This document shows positions 63,942 through 64,000 of a stretch of DNA of 64,000 bases, piece after piece. Both the position numbers and the translations under genes were made by a program. Source of the DNA: Streptomyces sp. NBC_01016 (GTDB lineage: Bacteria; Actinomycetota; Actinomycetes; Streptomycetales; Streptomycetaceae); the NCBI RefSeq assembly GCF_026341035.1, contig NZ_JAPEOQ010000002.1, forward strand, positions 1,426,001-1,490,000. The letters are read 5' to 3'. Within the stretch, counting starts at the first letter, position 1. Every line of letters begins with the position of its first letter. Under the pieces are notes generated by a model. The model saw only the letters and a list, made by a program, of their open reading frames with translations. It ran no database searches and was not told where the DNA came from.

Positions 63942-63982
63942 CACAGTTCCCCGCGTCCCTCACAGGGGCGCGGGGAACTGTG
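63942..63982. repeat. Terminator-like stem of the common Streptomyces CAGTTCCCCGCG type
   Basis: CACAGTTCCCCGCG (63942-63955) pairs with its complement at 63969-63982, with a further CCCT/AGGG pairing inside. Near-identical stems occur at many intergenic sites in Streptomyces genomes in my experience. Here it ends helY 30 bp after its stop. Confidence 0.75.
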
Positions 63983-64000
63983 CGTTCGCGCGCGTGGACG

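Overview
The window is high-GC actinobacterial chromosome and almost certainly Streptomyces. It has GTG and TTG starts, TAGGCT-type -10 boxes, mycothiol synthesis (mshC), a ParJ/PAC2 homologue, the gyl glycerol operon, and a complete Pup-proteasome locus. The conserved gene order runs against the S. coelicolor SCO1664-to-SCO1631 region as I remember it. Two or three blocks look inserted into this backbone.

Layout. 1-2.1 kb: a 5'-truncated SCO1664-family kinase-like gene and mshC. 2.2-4.6 kb (minus): a subtilase gene and a glutamine-rich gene whose products share a C-terminal domain. 4.9-5.9 kb: parJ-like PAC2 gene. 6.0-25.3 kb: an accessory catabolic block. It begins with a 5'-truncated MFS gene. 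A ten-gene minus-strand operon follows, in transcription order: aldehyde dehydrogenase, extradiol-type VOC dioxygenase, aspartate-dehydrogenase-like protein, alpha/beta hydrolase, cupin, two SDRs, ThDP enzyme, ferredoxin reductase, small HTH-like protein, Rieske oxygenase. Next come a divergent MFS transporter, a TetR-MarR fusion regulator, a three-subunit molybdenum hydroxylase with a CoxG-like membrane protein, and a MarR regulator. Together these look like uptake, ring hydroxylation, ring cleavage and chain processing of an unidentified aromatic or N-heteroaromatic compound.

25.3-30.5 kb: glpF-glpK-glpD (transcribed in that order) with the IclR repressor gylR, and matching GylR-box-like sequences before both units. 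30.7-38.7 kb: metH, a HAD phosphatase, and two tandem paralogous peptide-type ABC solute-binding lipoproteins without permeases. 38.7-44.3 kb: an orphan NarL-type response regulator, a RecB/Cas4-like nuclease with an Fe-S cysteine set, an M50-CBS membrane protease, tRNA m1A58 methyltransferase, a small exported or anchored protein, and a ferredoxin.

44.5-58.0 kb: the proteasome and pupylation locus (arc, dop, pup, endonuclease-VII-like ORF, prcB, prcA, a LacI/MFS pair, pafA, two FKBP isomerases, pafB, pafC). 58.0-64.0 kb: a zinc-ribbon protein, a small membrane protein, tatA, tatC, a diacylglycerol-kinase-family protein and the Ski2-like helicase helY. The window ends in a stem-loop of a type common in Streptomyces.

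I saw no rRNA, tRNA, CRISPR array, transposase or integrase. Family assignments rest on motifs read from the translations. No database search was run.
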